Source of the DNA: Priapulus caudatus
Lineage: Eukaryota; Priapulida; Priapulimorpha; Priapulimorphida; Priapulidae
Direction of reading: 5' to 3'
DNA: 21,202 bases
NCBI RefSeq assembly: GCF_000485595.1
Contig: NW_014577371.1
Coordinates: 127,891 to 149,092 of the forward strand
Part shown: positions 9,328-18,316 of the stretch, piece by piece
Layout of the letters: each line of letters begins with the position of its first letter
Position numbering within the stretch: the stretch's first letter is position 1
The notes under the pieces: generated by a model
The model's input: the letters and a program-made list of their open reading frames with translations, nothing else
Database searches by the model: none
Told to the model about the DNA's origin: nothing
Made by a program: the position numbers and the translations under genes

Positions 9328-12300
9328 CTGCGGGAATGAAGCGCGCGCGTGTTACATGGGTGCTTACAAATAAAGACACGCGTCTAAACAGAGGAATTGC
9401 TCCGACCTGTGATTGGAGGATAAAAATAGACCCCGCCCACTCCCGCCGCATACGCTATGCTATGACCGGTAGGAACGTGTACTAACTATCATGTGGAGCG
9501 AACGATTTGAGTTAAATTTCTATAAATTCTAGCTGTTGTAGACACACGTCTTAGCCTTAATCTCTGTGAATTTTGAGTCTATTGAAGCGCGATTAGTCTA
9601 ATTAATTAGCAAATATGCACGCGCGGCTATGACCGTGAAACGAAACGTCACGAATTCTCTATTTTTATCCTCCAAAAATGGAAAAGTGGGCGGGGTCTTT
9701 TTTTATCCTCCAATCACAGGTCGGAGCAATTCCTCTGTTTAGACGCATGTCAAGTAAAGTGGGGACTGAAAAAAAATTGGGTCTTCTGATCAGATCGGGC
9801 GATTGAAATTCCCCCACTAAAGCTATGGATTCTGTGTAGTATGAAACCACATTTTGTGACATCTCCTGACGATGAGATAAAAACTAAGAAAATACTACAA
9901 TATATGTAATTTGTAACATAAAAACTTGGATAAAACACTATTATACAAGAATATATAACAAACATACATTCAATACATACAAAAATTGTAAAAATAACAA
10001 AAAGACGGAAATCCGTCTACAGACCTTAACAGACCTTTACAGACGTTAACACCCATGGCGTTACGATCACGGGCAGGCGCGACACACGCCAACAATCGCA
10101 AATACGCGGTAAATCTCGAGATCGTTCGCGCTATACCCATGCCGCGATTCTCTCTGCAGCGTGGTTACTCCCCCGCCGCGCGCCGCGCTCGCGCCGCCCC
10201 CGCGCGCCGCGCCGGGCTCTACTCATATTCTCGTGATTGCGCCGTGCTCGTATTTCATACCTGACATTAGTATTATGATTACGATAGCCACTCTGATTGG
10301 CAATATGATCTCTTTAATATTAGCTGATACTCTTCGAAGTCAACCCCAATTGATCACCAATTCTTCTAAACCTTTTTGAAACCCGTCTGATTACCAATTC
10401 TTCGCCGCAATCTCCACTCTGCACACGGACATAAGCCACCATTGCATGGCACAGACCCTGCCCGGCTGCGCGGAGGACAGATAAAGCCGGTGATCCGCGT
10501 AACTTAAGCCGGGTTTACGCTATCAACTTTCTGTTGAAAAGTTGACGTGCTGATCAACTTTTCAACTAATCGACCAGAAAGTCAGCAGCGTAAACTTACG
10601 TGGGTAAACGTGAGCGGGTAAGTAAACGTAAAAGTTTGAGCCAGCAAGTTGATACCAGCTACTTGAGAGATTAGAACACGTTTTATTTTCTCAACTTTTA
10701 GTCAGCAAGTTGATCAAGTTTTTGCCACTCAGCCACTCAGATAATAGCAATCAGGAGGTGTGTCCCTCCACCCAGGGCGCGAGCGCAGCTTTGCTATCGG
10801 CGCCACTCGTCAACTTTTGCATAGTGTAAACCTAGCTTAACCACTCAGTAGTCACTCGTTACCTTTCCACTCGTCCTGCCCCCAGTCGTCGTGGTCCCAC
10901 GAACTGTTCCGGCTGCCCTTGCTGCCGCACTGCGCGCGATCGGACGCCCAGCCCTCGCTCTGCTGCCGCTTGAACGGGTTCTCATCCTCCCAGCCTCCCC
11001 AGTTGGCATCCTCCTCCTCCCGCGACAGCTGCTTCTCGTGGAGCAGGGGCGTCTCGGAGAGATCCGGGTTCATATTCCTGCGACGAGGGAAGAGGGGAAA
11101 ATTTCTACGACGGTCCAGTAACTCTCGTAAAAATACATCGCAACATCGCTTCGGAATGTGGATTCCTGAGACGTGTGTGAAAACGACCAAATAAACCTTC
11201 GAAAGGAGAAAATCACCAATAAAATCACACATGAGGGATTACGTAAAGGTAGAAGTCACTCCCACTAATGCATCTTAGAAGTCCAAGCTATATCTTACCT
11301 ACTGAATCCCTCACCACAACCCTAACGACTCAAAGGTATTTTTTCACAGCAACTTATTTCCTTCTATAGGTGTGGAAACACCCTCTTTGAACGACCTTAA
11401 AGGGCCGGACACACCAGGCGATTGCATCGGGCGATTTAATCGCCTAGTGTGTCCACTCGACTCGCGCGATAGAATCGGGCGATTTTGTCGCCCGATGTAA
11501 TCGCCCGATTTAATCGCCTAGTGTGTCCGGCCCTTAACGGCTCAGAGATATATTGTTACAGAAACTCATTTCCTTCTATAGAAGGTGTGGATACACCATC
11601 TTTGAACGACCCTAACAACTCAAAGGCATATTGTTACAGTAACTCATTTCGATCAACAGAAGGTTTGGAGACGCCATCTTAGCAGCTGCGTTTGACCCGC
11701 GCATCACGAACCAAGACTCTCTCACACCTCAGTCTCTCGCGTTCCTTGAGTGCAGCCGAGCTGTCGTTTCCCGTCAGCAGCGACGAATGCTCTCTTGGTG
11801 ACGTGTCGACGGAATCGAGCGTCGTCTTCTTCTCGATGAGCGCGTCCTGAATGTTCGTAAAAGCTCTGACGCTCGTGTCTGTCACCTGCGAATGTCAAAA
11901 TGTCAACCGTGTGTGACGACGACATACAGAGACACGATAATGGTTTCCTGCCTAACACCAGCAGTTGTGACAGTTGTGACAGTTGTGAAAGTTGTGACAG
12001 TTGAGGCAGTTGTGACAGTTGAGGCAGTTGTGACAGTTGATAGCAAAGATGATTACAGACGAGATAAACTGAGCAACGAAAAGGTACACGGAATAATATA
12101 ATTATAGATACAATTTTGCATTAATTTTGAATTATTAAATAGCAAAATTACCAGATAAAATGAGCAATGAAAGGGTATACGAATACGTATACGTATAGTA
12201 CGAATACGAATACGAATATACGAATATACGAATATATATACGAATATACGAATATATATACGAATAATATATATATGAATACGAATACGTATATGAATAG

Positions 12301-13340
12301 TACACGAAACAATATAATTATGAAAGTTAATTTTCACATTAGTTTTGAAATAAGAAATAGCAAAATGAACAGATAACCTGAGCAAAGAAAGGGTACACAG
12401 AACGATACAATAATGGAAACAATTTCCAGTTTGAAATAATAATTATCAAAATGCGCAGCAAGATGGTTACCAGGTGCCAGCCATGAATGTTTATGTATGA
12501 AATATCAGAGCACTGTCCAGAAATTGAGGAAAGAATAGCTGGGAGAACTTTACTAAACAATAACCTCCTCTAAACTCAAAAATTTAGTTTCAACTCGGAT
12601 GGAGATGTACAGTGCCTAAAGGCCTATAAAATATTCAATTTGTATTTGTCTGCCCTAGATTCTACTGCACATGATTTGTGGTGTCTAGTCAGTGCAATAT
12701 TTCAGTAGAATATCAACATTTCAAACACTAAACCTACACTTTCACAATAACTCATTAGGGAAATGCTTCCAACTGTAAAATTGCATTATCGGGTCGATGG
12801 ATGGTTTTGGAGTGCACAGGCCGTAATAAACGTGAAGTAACTACTGTGTGGCCCTCATGGAATATCACGGGAAATTTGTGCAGCACTGATGATAACTGCA
12901 TATTTAAAAAAAACTTGTAGTTATTCCAACATTTTACGTGTCTGGTTTATTAGTTTTTGCACCATGTATTAGTATTTTGAGTATCTTTTATTATAACCAT
13001 TACCCACTTTTATAATTATATTTAATGATAAAACATTAATCTTGCTACATAATTAAGTCAAAAGTCAAACAAATTAAAATATTTAATATATAACATATTA
13101 TCAGGAGTCTCATAATATAGATATATATATAATATAGTCTATATGAAATGTCTATATATATACCAAAATTTGAATATAAACATATCGTAATAAATATTAA
13201 ATATGATCTATTTTATGTCTGTCTATGATCTGTCTTTCCCTGTGTCTGCAGCTAAAGCAGTAGTGACAGTTAGTTCTCACCTTCCCTGCAATGTTGGATG
13301 CAGTGGAGGATAAATCTGTCATGAGACTGCCATCCTTCAT
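9026..13340 (-). CDS. ARFGAP1: ARFGAP1 C-terminal half (last four coding exons, 5' part missing)
   Basis: Visible exons in coding order are 13340-13281, 11885-11728, 11077-10863 and 9327-9026. All borders are GT-AG, with junction phases 0, 2 and 1 that fit. They give 244 residues and a TAG stop at 9028-9026. The first residues (MKDGSLMTDLSSTASNIAGK and V) align with the segment of human ArfGAP1 reading KEGKIFDDVSSGVSQLASKV, part of the lipid-packing-sensor region. The rest is an acidic, Trp-rich disordered tail (NWGGWEDENPF, SSWDHDDWGQDEW, NDWNSEW, DEWRAWDEEDEAW), comparable to the Trp-rich tail of the family. From family knowledge, ArfGAP1 stimulates GTP hydrolysis by Arf1 on curved Golgi and COPI membranes. 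The catalytic zinc-finger exons are not in the window. SCYL1 also has a Trp/Asp-rich tail, but the Ser/Thr-rich segment fits ArfGAP1 better. Confidence 0.78.
9375..9751. repeat. 377-bp element with about 65-bp terminal inverted repeats
   Basis: GACACGCGTCTAAACAG at 9375 continues with high identity through GGATAAAAATAGACCCCGCCCAC to 9440. The same sequence appears inverted at 9686-9751, beginning there GACATGCGTCTAAACAG. The 245-bp centre has no coding content, and a second TTTTTATCCTCC copy lies next to the right arm. It sits in the last ARFGAP1 intron, 47 bp upstream of the final acceptor. No target duplication is clear. Confidence 0.85.
9752..10152. other. ARFGAP1 last intron, AT-rich middle
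   Basis: AT-rich sequence, with a small cluster of CAGACNTTAACA variants at about 10016-10050. No exon seen. Confidence 0.6.
10160..10222. other. CpG-dense GC block
   Basis: About 60 bp of almost pure C/G (CCCCCGCCGCGCGCCGCGCT-like) within an otherwise AT-rich intron. It has no coding logic, and the frames through it are Ala/Arg/Pro runs. Confidence 0.7.
10507..10836. mobile_element. 330-bp MITE, PIF/Harbinger-like
   Basis: The left end TTAAGCCGGGTTTACGCTAT and the reversed right end TTAAGCTAGGTTTACACTAT are terminal inverted repeats. They are flanked by TTA (or TAA) on both sides, the 3-bp TWA target duplication typical of PIF/Harbinger elements. The interior repeats CAAGTTGATC / CAACTTTT-type motifs and has no transposase. 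It lies 26 bp from the donor of the 10863-11077 exon. Confidence 0.75.
10863..11077 (-). CDS. ARFGAP1: ARFGAP1 exon, acidic Trp-rich tail part 1
   Basis: It encodes NMNPDLSETPLLHEKQ, then EEEDANWGGWEDENPF and SSWDHDDWGQDEWK. An NPF tripeptide, the consensus for EH-domain binding, lies in an acidic context. The acceptor is GTCGCAG and the donor AAAG|GTAACG, leaving one base. GC content is well above that of the flanking introns. Confidence 0.83.
11323..11682. repeat. Minisatellite, unit about 75-78 bp, interrupted by a MITE
   Basis: Units start TAACGACTCAAAGG (11323), TAACGGCTCAGAG (11535) and TAACAACTCAAAGG (11613). Each has TTACAG-like sequence, TCATTTCCTTCTATA and CATCTTTGAACGACC variants. 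The last unit runs into the sequence next to the 11728 donor. A 134-bp MITE separates units 1 and 2. Confidence 0.85.
11401..11534. mobile_element. 134-bp MITE, PIF/Harbinger-like, with TAA target duplication
   Basis: The terminal inverted repeats AGGGCCGGACACACCAGGC and AGGGCCGGACACACTAGGC (right end reversed) are flanked by TAA at 11398-11400 and 11535-11537. The interior repeats TCGGGCGAT. The neighbouring minisatellite units have a single TAA at the same place, so they act as an empty site. Confidence 0.9.
11728..11885 (-). CDS. ARFGAP1: ARFGAP1 exon, end of sensor region and linker
   Basis: It encodes VTDTSVRAFTNIQDALIEKK, then a Ser/Thr and charged linker ending ALKERERL. The acceptor is ATTCGCAG. 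The donor GAG|GTGTGA leaves two bases (AG), completed to Arg by the next exon. Confidence 0.8.
11962..12040. repeat. 9-bp tandem repeat (CAGTTGTGA)n
   Basis: About nine units of CAGTTGTGA or CAGTTGAGG. On the coding (minus) strand of ARFGAP1 this reads TCACAACTG and lies 77-155 bp upstream of an exon acceptor. It is too short and has no spacers, so it is not a CRISPR. Confidence 0.93.
12176..12300. repeat. Low-complexity (GAATAC/TATACGAA)n tract
   Basis: Repeated ACGAATA and ATATACGA words with TA runs. The translated frames are Ile/Arg or Asn/Thr/Tyr repeats. Confidence 0.9.
12301..13280. other. ARFGAP1 intron, nothing recognised
   Basis: AT-rich intron between the 11885 and 13281 exons. 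A TA-rich stretch at about 13096-13165 contains ATTATCAGGAGT, which resembles the arm of the hairpin family. No coding sequence seen. Confidence 0.6.
13281..13340 (-). CDS. ARFGAP1: ARFGAP1 exon with sensor-region segment
   Basis: It encodes 20 residues, phase 0 at both ends, in the Ser/Thr-rich small-residue style of ALPS amphipathic helices. The acceptor (minus strand) is TCGATAG and the donor AAG|GTGAGA. The Met at its first codon is internal, not a likely start, because an acceptor precedes it. Confidence 0.75.
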
Positions 13341-13908
13341 CTATCGACAAAAATGAAAAAAGGAATTTAAACGAACACAAATATTACAAAACTGATCACG
13401 AATTCCAAATAAAGGAACGCAATTCACACTTACAGTACTTTTGCGAAAATAATCGAGGTCATTCAGTGATAGCTTATATGATGAACTAAAATGGGAATAA
13501 ACCGATTTGTCGTCACGAAGCAGTTCCGATATATTTTATCGCTTCTAACGAATTCTAACAATTTGCTCGATAGTTTCACTCTGAAAAATTTCCCACCTGT
13601 TTTATTCGATTAAGTTAGTCACCATCGTGTATTTTATGTGCCTTGATTTCATTGAACTAGCTCTCAGGCAAAATGCATATGCCAACAGCAGGACCACTAA
13701 CAGCCAACTGCTCTGAAATCCCGAGGAATGAACTCTGTGATCTATATTAGTTACTTAACCTAAATCGTTTTCAGCTACAACAGAGGGAAGTACAATTGAC
13801 TAGGAATCTCAATGACGAATAGCTAACAGAAGCCTTCGTTTGTGCAAAAATATACATTCCTAGCAATAGCATACATCTCTAGTAAGATACATCAGAGATG
13901 ACATGAGA
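13341..13908. other. Upstream of the first visible ARFGAP1 exon, nothing recognised
   Basis: Presumably intronic on the minus strand. I looked for an exon ending in phase 0 that would encode the preceding sensor helix and found none. Confidence 0.55.
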
Positions 13909-13963
13909 GATATTATCAAGAGTACGTAATAGAGATTCTCTATTGTGTACTCTTGATATTATC
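13909..13963. repeat. Hairpin repeat, copy 2 (GATATTATCAAGAGTA family)
   Basis: GATATTATCAAGAGTA followed by CGTAATAGAGA is answered by TCTCTATTGTG and TACTCTTGATATTATC. Perfect 9-bp direct repeats GATATTATC form both ends. The arms and borders match copy 1 near 6906, but the centre differs. Confidence 0.85.
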
Positions 13964-14101
13964 CTAGATCATTCATGCAATGTAATATTGCTTTCGGTAT
14001 TTTTCTGAACACGTGAGGTTATGTATGTACAGGACAATTCATTCACAAAGCTTTACAATTCCGTGGACAGCTCACTCGCGGCTTCACAGTCTACTACCTT
14101 A

Positions 14102-14243
14102 AGCCCGGCGCACACGTGAGTTATTTTACTCAAGTAAAATGACGCATGAGTCATTTTACTCCCGTGTGCGGCGGATTTTCGTTGAGTAATTTGACTCATG
14201 TGTCATTTTACTTGAGTAAAATAACTCACATGTGCGCCGGGCA
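14102..14243. mobile_element. 142-bp MITE, PIF/Harbinger-like
   Basis: The arms GCCCGGCGCACACGTGAG and (reversed) GCCCGGCGCACATGTGAG continue through TTATTTTACTCAAGTAAAAT and a further ATGAGTCA, giving arms of about 50 bp. TTA flanks both ends (14099-14101 and 14244-14246). The almost wholly palindromic element repeats TGAGTCA (AP-1-like) and ACTCAAGTAAAA motifs. It has no coding capacity. Confidence 0.88.
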
Positions 14244-14349
14244 TTATGTTTCACATCATTCACGTGTTAACTTTACACACAACCATGGAAATATATTGAG
14301 ATACTAAGTCTAACTAGTATGATATCTATACACACAACACGTCCGCATA

Positions 14350-14620
14350 CGAATAAAATTCAGTTCACGAGAATCACCGGCGATGACATTGATCTAACGT
14401 CACACACGCCGGAGTCACGTTCTCTAATGACCTTCATTTCTAATAATCAATTAACGAGAATCACCGGCGATGACATTGTTATAACGTCACACACGCTCAA
14501 GTCACCTACACTAATGACTTTCATTTATAATAATCAATTCACGAGAATCACCGGCGATGACATTGATCTAACGTCACACACGCCCGGGGTGACCTTCACT
14601 AACGACCTTCACTTCGTCTG
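14350..14620. repeat. Minisatellite, unit 87 bp, three copies
   Basis: GAATCACCGGCGATGACATT recurs at 14371, 14458 and 14545, exactly 87 bp apart. Each copy is followed by TAACGTCACACACGC and an ATGACCTTCA-like stretch. Because 87 is divisible by three, one frame stays open with a 29-residue repeat (FTRITGDDIDLTSHT). There is no other sign that it is a gene. Confidence 0.92.
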
Positions 14621-14639
14621 CGTATTGCGGTGATGCATC

Positions 14640-15160
14640 GGCCATTACTGTACGGTTTACCTTGACGAACCGTTACGGAATTCTATACTGTAACGAGCGT
14701 TTCGCTAATCCTCCAATTAATTTAAGTAAAGCGTTAGCGGACAGACGAGGGAGTGCACATGCAGGAGCGCGCCATTGTATCGCCACCGTACGCCGCTGAA
14801 CAATGGCGGAGCGGGACTGATACGGAAATAACGAAATAATCCGTCAACCACATCTCCGACTGCCGTGTAAAATACCGGAGTTTATTTTTTATTTTTTCCT
14901 ATGTCATGCATTGCGTAATTAAGGTATCACCTAGCGATGCAGGACGACAGAGTTTCATGTGAACTCTCTCCCTCTCTCAAAAAGACCCCCTCCCCCCAAA
15001 TGGGGGTGGTTAACTTGTAAGGAGTAAAAGTATCTTGCTCACGATCACAACATGAACACATGTTAAAGTGTAAATACAAGTGTAATCAAATACTCAAGTA
15101 ATTCCTATATAAGTAAGTAAGTGTAAATTAGTAAATATGTCGTAAATATGCGTGTTACTG
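14640..15160. other. Non-coding DNA with a CpG-containing stretch
   Basis: No exon recognised. At 14770-14808 the 9-bp inverted pair CGCCATTGT / ACAATGGCG includes ATGGCGG, a YY1-type core. This could be promoter-related, but nothing else supports a start site. Confidence 0.4.
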
Positions 15161-15162
15161 TA

Positions 15163-15179
15163 GTATATATATATATCTG

Positions 15180-15211
<32 letters not shown>
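15163..15211. repeat. (TA)n tract
   Basis: A TA dinucleotide run interrupted once by CTGTATT. Confidence 0.9.
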
Positions 15212-15892
15212 ACGCAGTAAATGCGTGTACTCTAGTAATCTGCACGACTGGAGCATACATATGAGGTCACAGTATAGTCCCACTGCGGGCTACCCTGCAT
15301 AACGAAACGCAGAGAAGCTGTCATCCAGAAGAAAAGACAGCAGACGAGAGAATCAGCCAGTGTGCGCTTGTATGTAGTCATGACTGGTTGCTGCTAGCGT
15401 GCGTGCCCGCCCCCGTGTGTTCCCTCGCACGCATACATAACCCGCCCACTCGCCCACGAAGTGTTAACAACGCAACAGCGCGTCGAGGGGGATGCTACCC
15501 GCTTATTTGGCTCGAGGTAAACCCGCCACCGCGTAATCTCGCCATTAAACACTAGCCAAGTACACGTGGGAAATACATTTGAAATTCATTTAGAACATGA
15601 AAAAAAAACCGCTCACGAAAGAAACGCGTGGATTAAATTTAATTAAATTTAATCCCCCACGAGACAGTAAATACAAGATGCACGCCATCACTGTGGCGAA
15701 TAACGACAGCCAACATGGCTACTGCTTTTCGTCGTAAACAAACCTTCTAGAAAACGATTAGGATTTTTTTTGGTTTTTATTAAAGTCGTATAATATAACG
15801 TCGTGGAACGGGGGACGGGGGAATTACCGCAAAATTTCATAGCATTAATTTTACATGCCTCGTTGCGATGCGTAACCGACACGCAGTCACGC
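15212..15892. other. Non-coding DNA, nothing recognised except a palindrome
   Basis: A near-perfect palindrome at 15627-15661 has the perfect 24-bp core GATTAAATTTAATTAAATTT plus AATC (15631-15654) and CGTG...CACG ends. No gene seen. Confidence 0.55.
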
Positions 15893-16020
15893 ACACTTGG
15901 TCGCACACACGCACGCACGCAGGCACGCACGCACGCTTGGTCGCACACACGCACGCACACAGGCACGCACGCACGCACGCACGCATGCACGCACGCACGC
16001 ACACACATACGCGCACGCAC
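15893..16020. repeat. (ACGC)n/(ACGCAC)n microsatellite with internal duplication
   Basis: Runs of CACGCACG are interrupted by the repeated phrase TTGGTCGCACACACGCACGC near 15897 and 15936. Open frames through it (Ala/Arg/Thr/His and Cys/Val/Arg) are repeat artefacts. Confidence 0.93.
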
Positions 16021-16087
16021 GGTCGCATGTAACATTTTCTCGCTAAAATGATGCAGCCTATCCTTACAAATTGCTTTTGCGCGCTAG

Positions 16088-16118
16088 TGTGCGTGTGCGT
16101 GTGCGTGCGTGCGTGTAT
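16088..16118. repeat. Short (GTGTGC)n microsatellite
   Basis: GTGCGTGTGCGTGTGCGTGC-type repeat, opposite in strand sense to the AC-rich arrays on either side. Confidence 0.85.
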
Positions 16119-16351
16119 AATACGCGCAATAACTCTGAATCCCACCTCTGAACTTTCTGGTTTCTTCAATCTCAATACAATACGCGTTTTCCTTGCGTTT
16201 TTATAGTTTAGCAATCTTCTTCTTCGTATGGCGTTTTTCGTATATCTCCGAAGATAACCGGCCGACCTTTTTTCTCGTGTCTTTCATCGTGTTCTGCTTG
16301 TTCAGGTTGCTGTGTGCGTTGGTGAGCGTTGGTGTCATGTGTCATGGTTAG

Positions 16352-16434
16352 CTAGCACACGCACACGCACACGCACACGCACACGCACACGAACACGCAC
16401 ACGCACACGCACACGCACACACACACACACACAA
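16352..16434. repeat. (ACACGC)n microsatellite
   Basis: About ten units of ACACGC passing into pure AC. Confidence 0.93.
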
Positions 16435-17092
16435 ACAGTGAAATTCAAAGCTCTATGTCGATTGTGCGTCCTCCCTCTCTCGCACTTTTAGAATACACGA
16501 TAACGCATTTACCACCCACCGTGTGCGTCTGTGTGGACACAGCAGGCGTAGAGGCGGGTCTTTAGAAAATGACGTTAGAGTAGGATTTCATTCTATAACG
16601 ACCAACAATTTTCCAAAACATCCACAAAACGTTAAAAATCGGTTTCTTTCTAGATGATACGCTACGCCACCACCTGCCTGCCTGTTTAATTTGTCTCTGT
16701 GGTTGTGCTCCCCCATGCACCCACGCCGTGTAACTTCACTATCCCCCTGCCCCGCTTTCCACGATTTCCAGGCGTCTTTGAGCGCGTAATTAATTATAAT
16801 GAATGTACTGATGTAATTAATTATGTTAACAAACCACCATTGTGAACGTACCACCTGATTGATTAGCATTATACGTCAGCAATGACGTCACGTAAACTTT
16901 GTTACTATCGACCGTGGATGGAGACCATTGCTACTAATTATTACACATGTATGAAACTTGAACGTGAGGACGCCGATTATACTGTAGCAGATCTGCTGTG
17001 CACAATACATAAATGAAATAAAATCTAATAAACTATAATATTATATATGACGATATAAAATACAATATATAACGTACAATAAGATAATAAAT
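16435..17092. other. Non-coding DNA, nothing recognised
   Basis: A minus-strand open frame (16588-16869) has no recognisable domains. Mixed composition, turning AT-rich near 17000. Confidence 0.55.
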
Positions 17093-17700
17093 CAGGGCGT
17101 CAAGTGACAAGTGACGCTCAAAAAATAGGAAAATAGGAATTTCAAATGTGAAAAAAATAGGAAGAAAATAGGAATTTTGGTGAGAAAATATATGTTAAAT
17201 AGGAATATTTTTTGCGTTAGATGGCCTCCCAACACCCCTACAGCCATCCCTATCCACCACAGATTGGTTATACATATTTGGAGTTATATCACATGCGAAC
17301 AATATTTTGAGGTTTTAATGAGAAATTCATGTTAAAATTGATAAGCAATTTAATTTTAATTTAAAGTACATAGGTAGTTGCATATGCATGTACTCCCTTT
17401 AATTATGTTTACAAATTTATGACGTACATGTATAACATACCACATCCAACTGAGAAACAACTTTACTGAAATAAAATCTGTGATATAGTAGAGTATATTA
17501 CATTAATTTAAAGTATGGGGTGGGGTCTGGGGGTCATCCCCCAGGACATTTTTGAAAATTGGGACACCTGAAATGTAAAGGATACATACAATTCTGGGTT
17601 CAGAAAAATGAAAAGCCCTCAAAAATAGGAAAAAATAGGAATTTGTCCAGAAAATAGGAATTGCCCAGAAAATAGGAAAAAATAGGAACTTGACGCCCTG
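17093..17700. mobile_element. 608-bp hAT-like non-autonomous element
   Basis: It begins CAGGGCGTCAAGT and ends with the exact reverse complement ACTTGACGCCCTG. The CAGGG terminus is typical of hAT transposons. The 8-bp flanks TAATAAAT (left) and TAATATAA (right) match at six positions, consistent with an old 8-bp target duplication. Both subterminal regions (17115-17210 and 17615-17697) carry clustered AATAGGAA words, which could be transposase-binding repeats. No transposase remains. Confidence 0.78.
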
Positions 17701-17726
17701 TAATATAAAACGTGCATGTACATATA

Positions 17727-18316
17727 ATGACATGAGTAAATAATGATGTCTGTTATTATTCACCCACTGATGATGACAATTGACTGATTGTTATTGTTAT
17801 TGTTATTGTTATTGTTATTGACTGATTAACCCTGACAATAATAACAGCAATGTAATGATAATTACAATAGCATAAGTATACTAGCATGGTACGTACGCGG
17901 CATACACATACATACACATACACATAATACATAATATACATGTACATGTACATATTACATAATATATATATTATAATAACAATAACTGCCATGCAATGTT
18001 AACAGAGCATAAGTATACTAGCATGGTACGTACGCGGCATACACATACATACACATACACATAATACATGATAATATACATATACATGTACATGTACATA
18101 ATACATAATAAACATATACATGTACATAATACATACAAATATACATATTATAATAATAATAACTGCCATGTAACAGAGCATAATAATGGCATGGCACTTG
18201 AAACTTCTCAATAAAAAAAAAATCATAAAATGGTAATTAAACACGAAATGTATTTACTACCAAAGTCTTGATGTTTCTCTACTCTATTTCGTCTATAATC
18301 ACCTTGTAAATGCCGG
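17727..18316. repeat. Duplicated block, copy 1
   Basis: It starts ATGACATGAGTAAATAATGA and ends around TGTAAATGCCGG. It includes a (TTATTG)n run (17787-17819) and an internal 137-bp tandem duplication (GCATAAGTATACTAGCATGG at 17870 and 18007, a shorter third GCATAATAATGGCATGG at 18179). The interior is rich in TACATG and CATACACA words. Copy 2 is at 18504-19321. Confidence 0.8.

Noticed and set aside
9016-9485. Alternative frames over the last ARFGAP1 exon, including Arg/Thr-rich and Leu-rich ones
   Set aside because: Shadows of the real exon, which is fixed by phase with the exon before it.
11962-12040. CRISPR-like array
   Set aside because: Nine-base head-to-tail units without spacers in a eukaryotic intron.
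9026-13340. SCYL1 as the identity of the minus-strand gene
   Set aside because: It shares a Trp/Asp-rich tail, but the final residues lack the SCYL1 basic end, and the Ser/Thr-rich segment aligns better with ArfGAP1.
14319-14633. Possible repeat protein encoded by the 87-bp array
   Set aside because: The open frame follows from the unit length being divisible by three. There is no start context or splice signal, so I kept it only as an observation.
15688-16214. Open frames rich in Cys/Val/Arg or Thr/His/Ala
   Set aside because: Products of the ACGC microsatellite.
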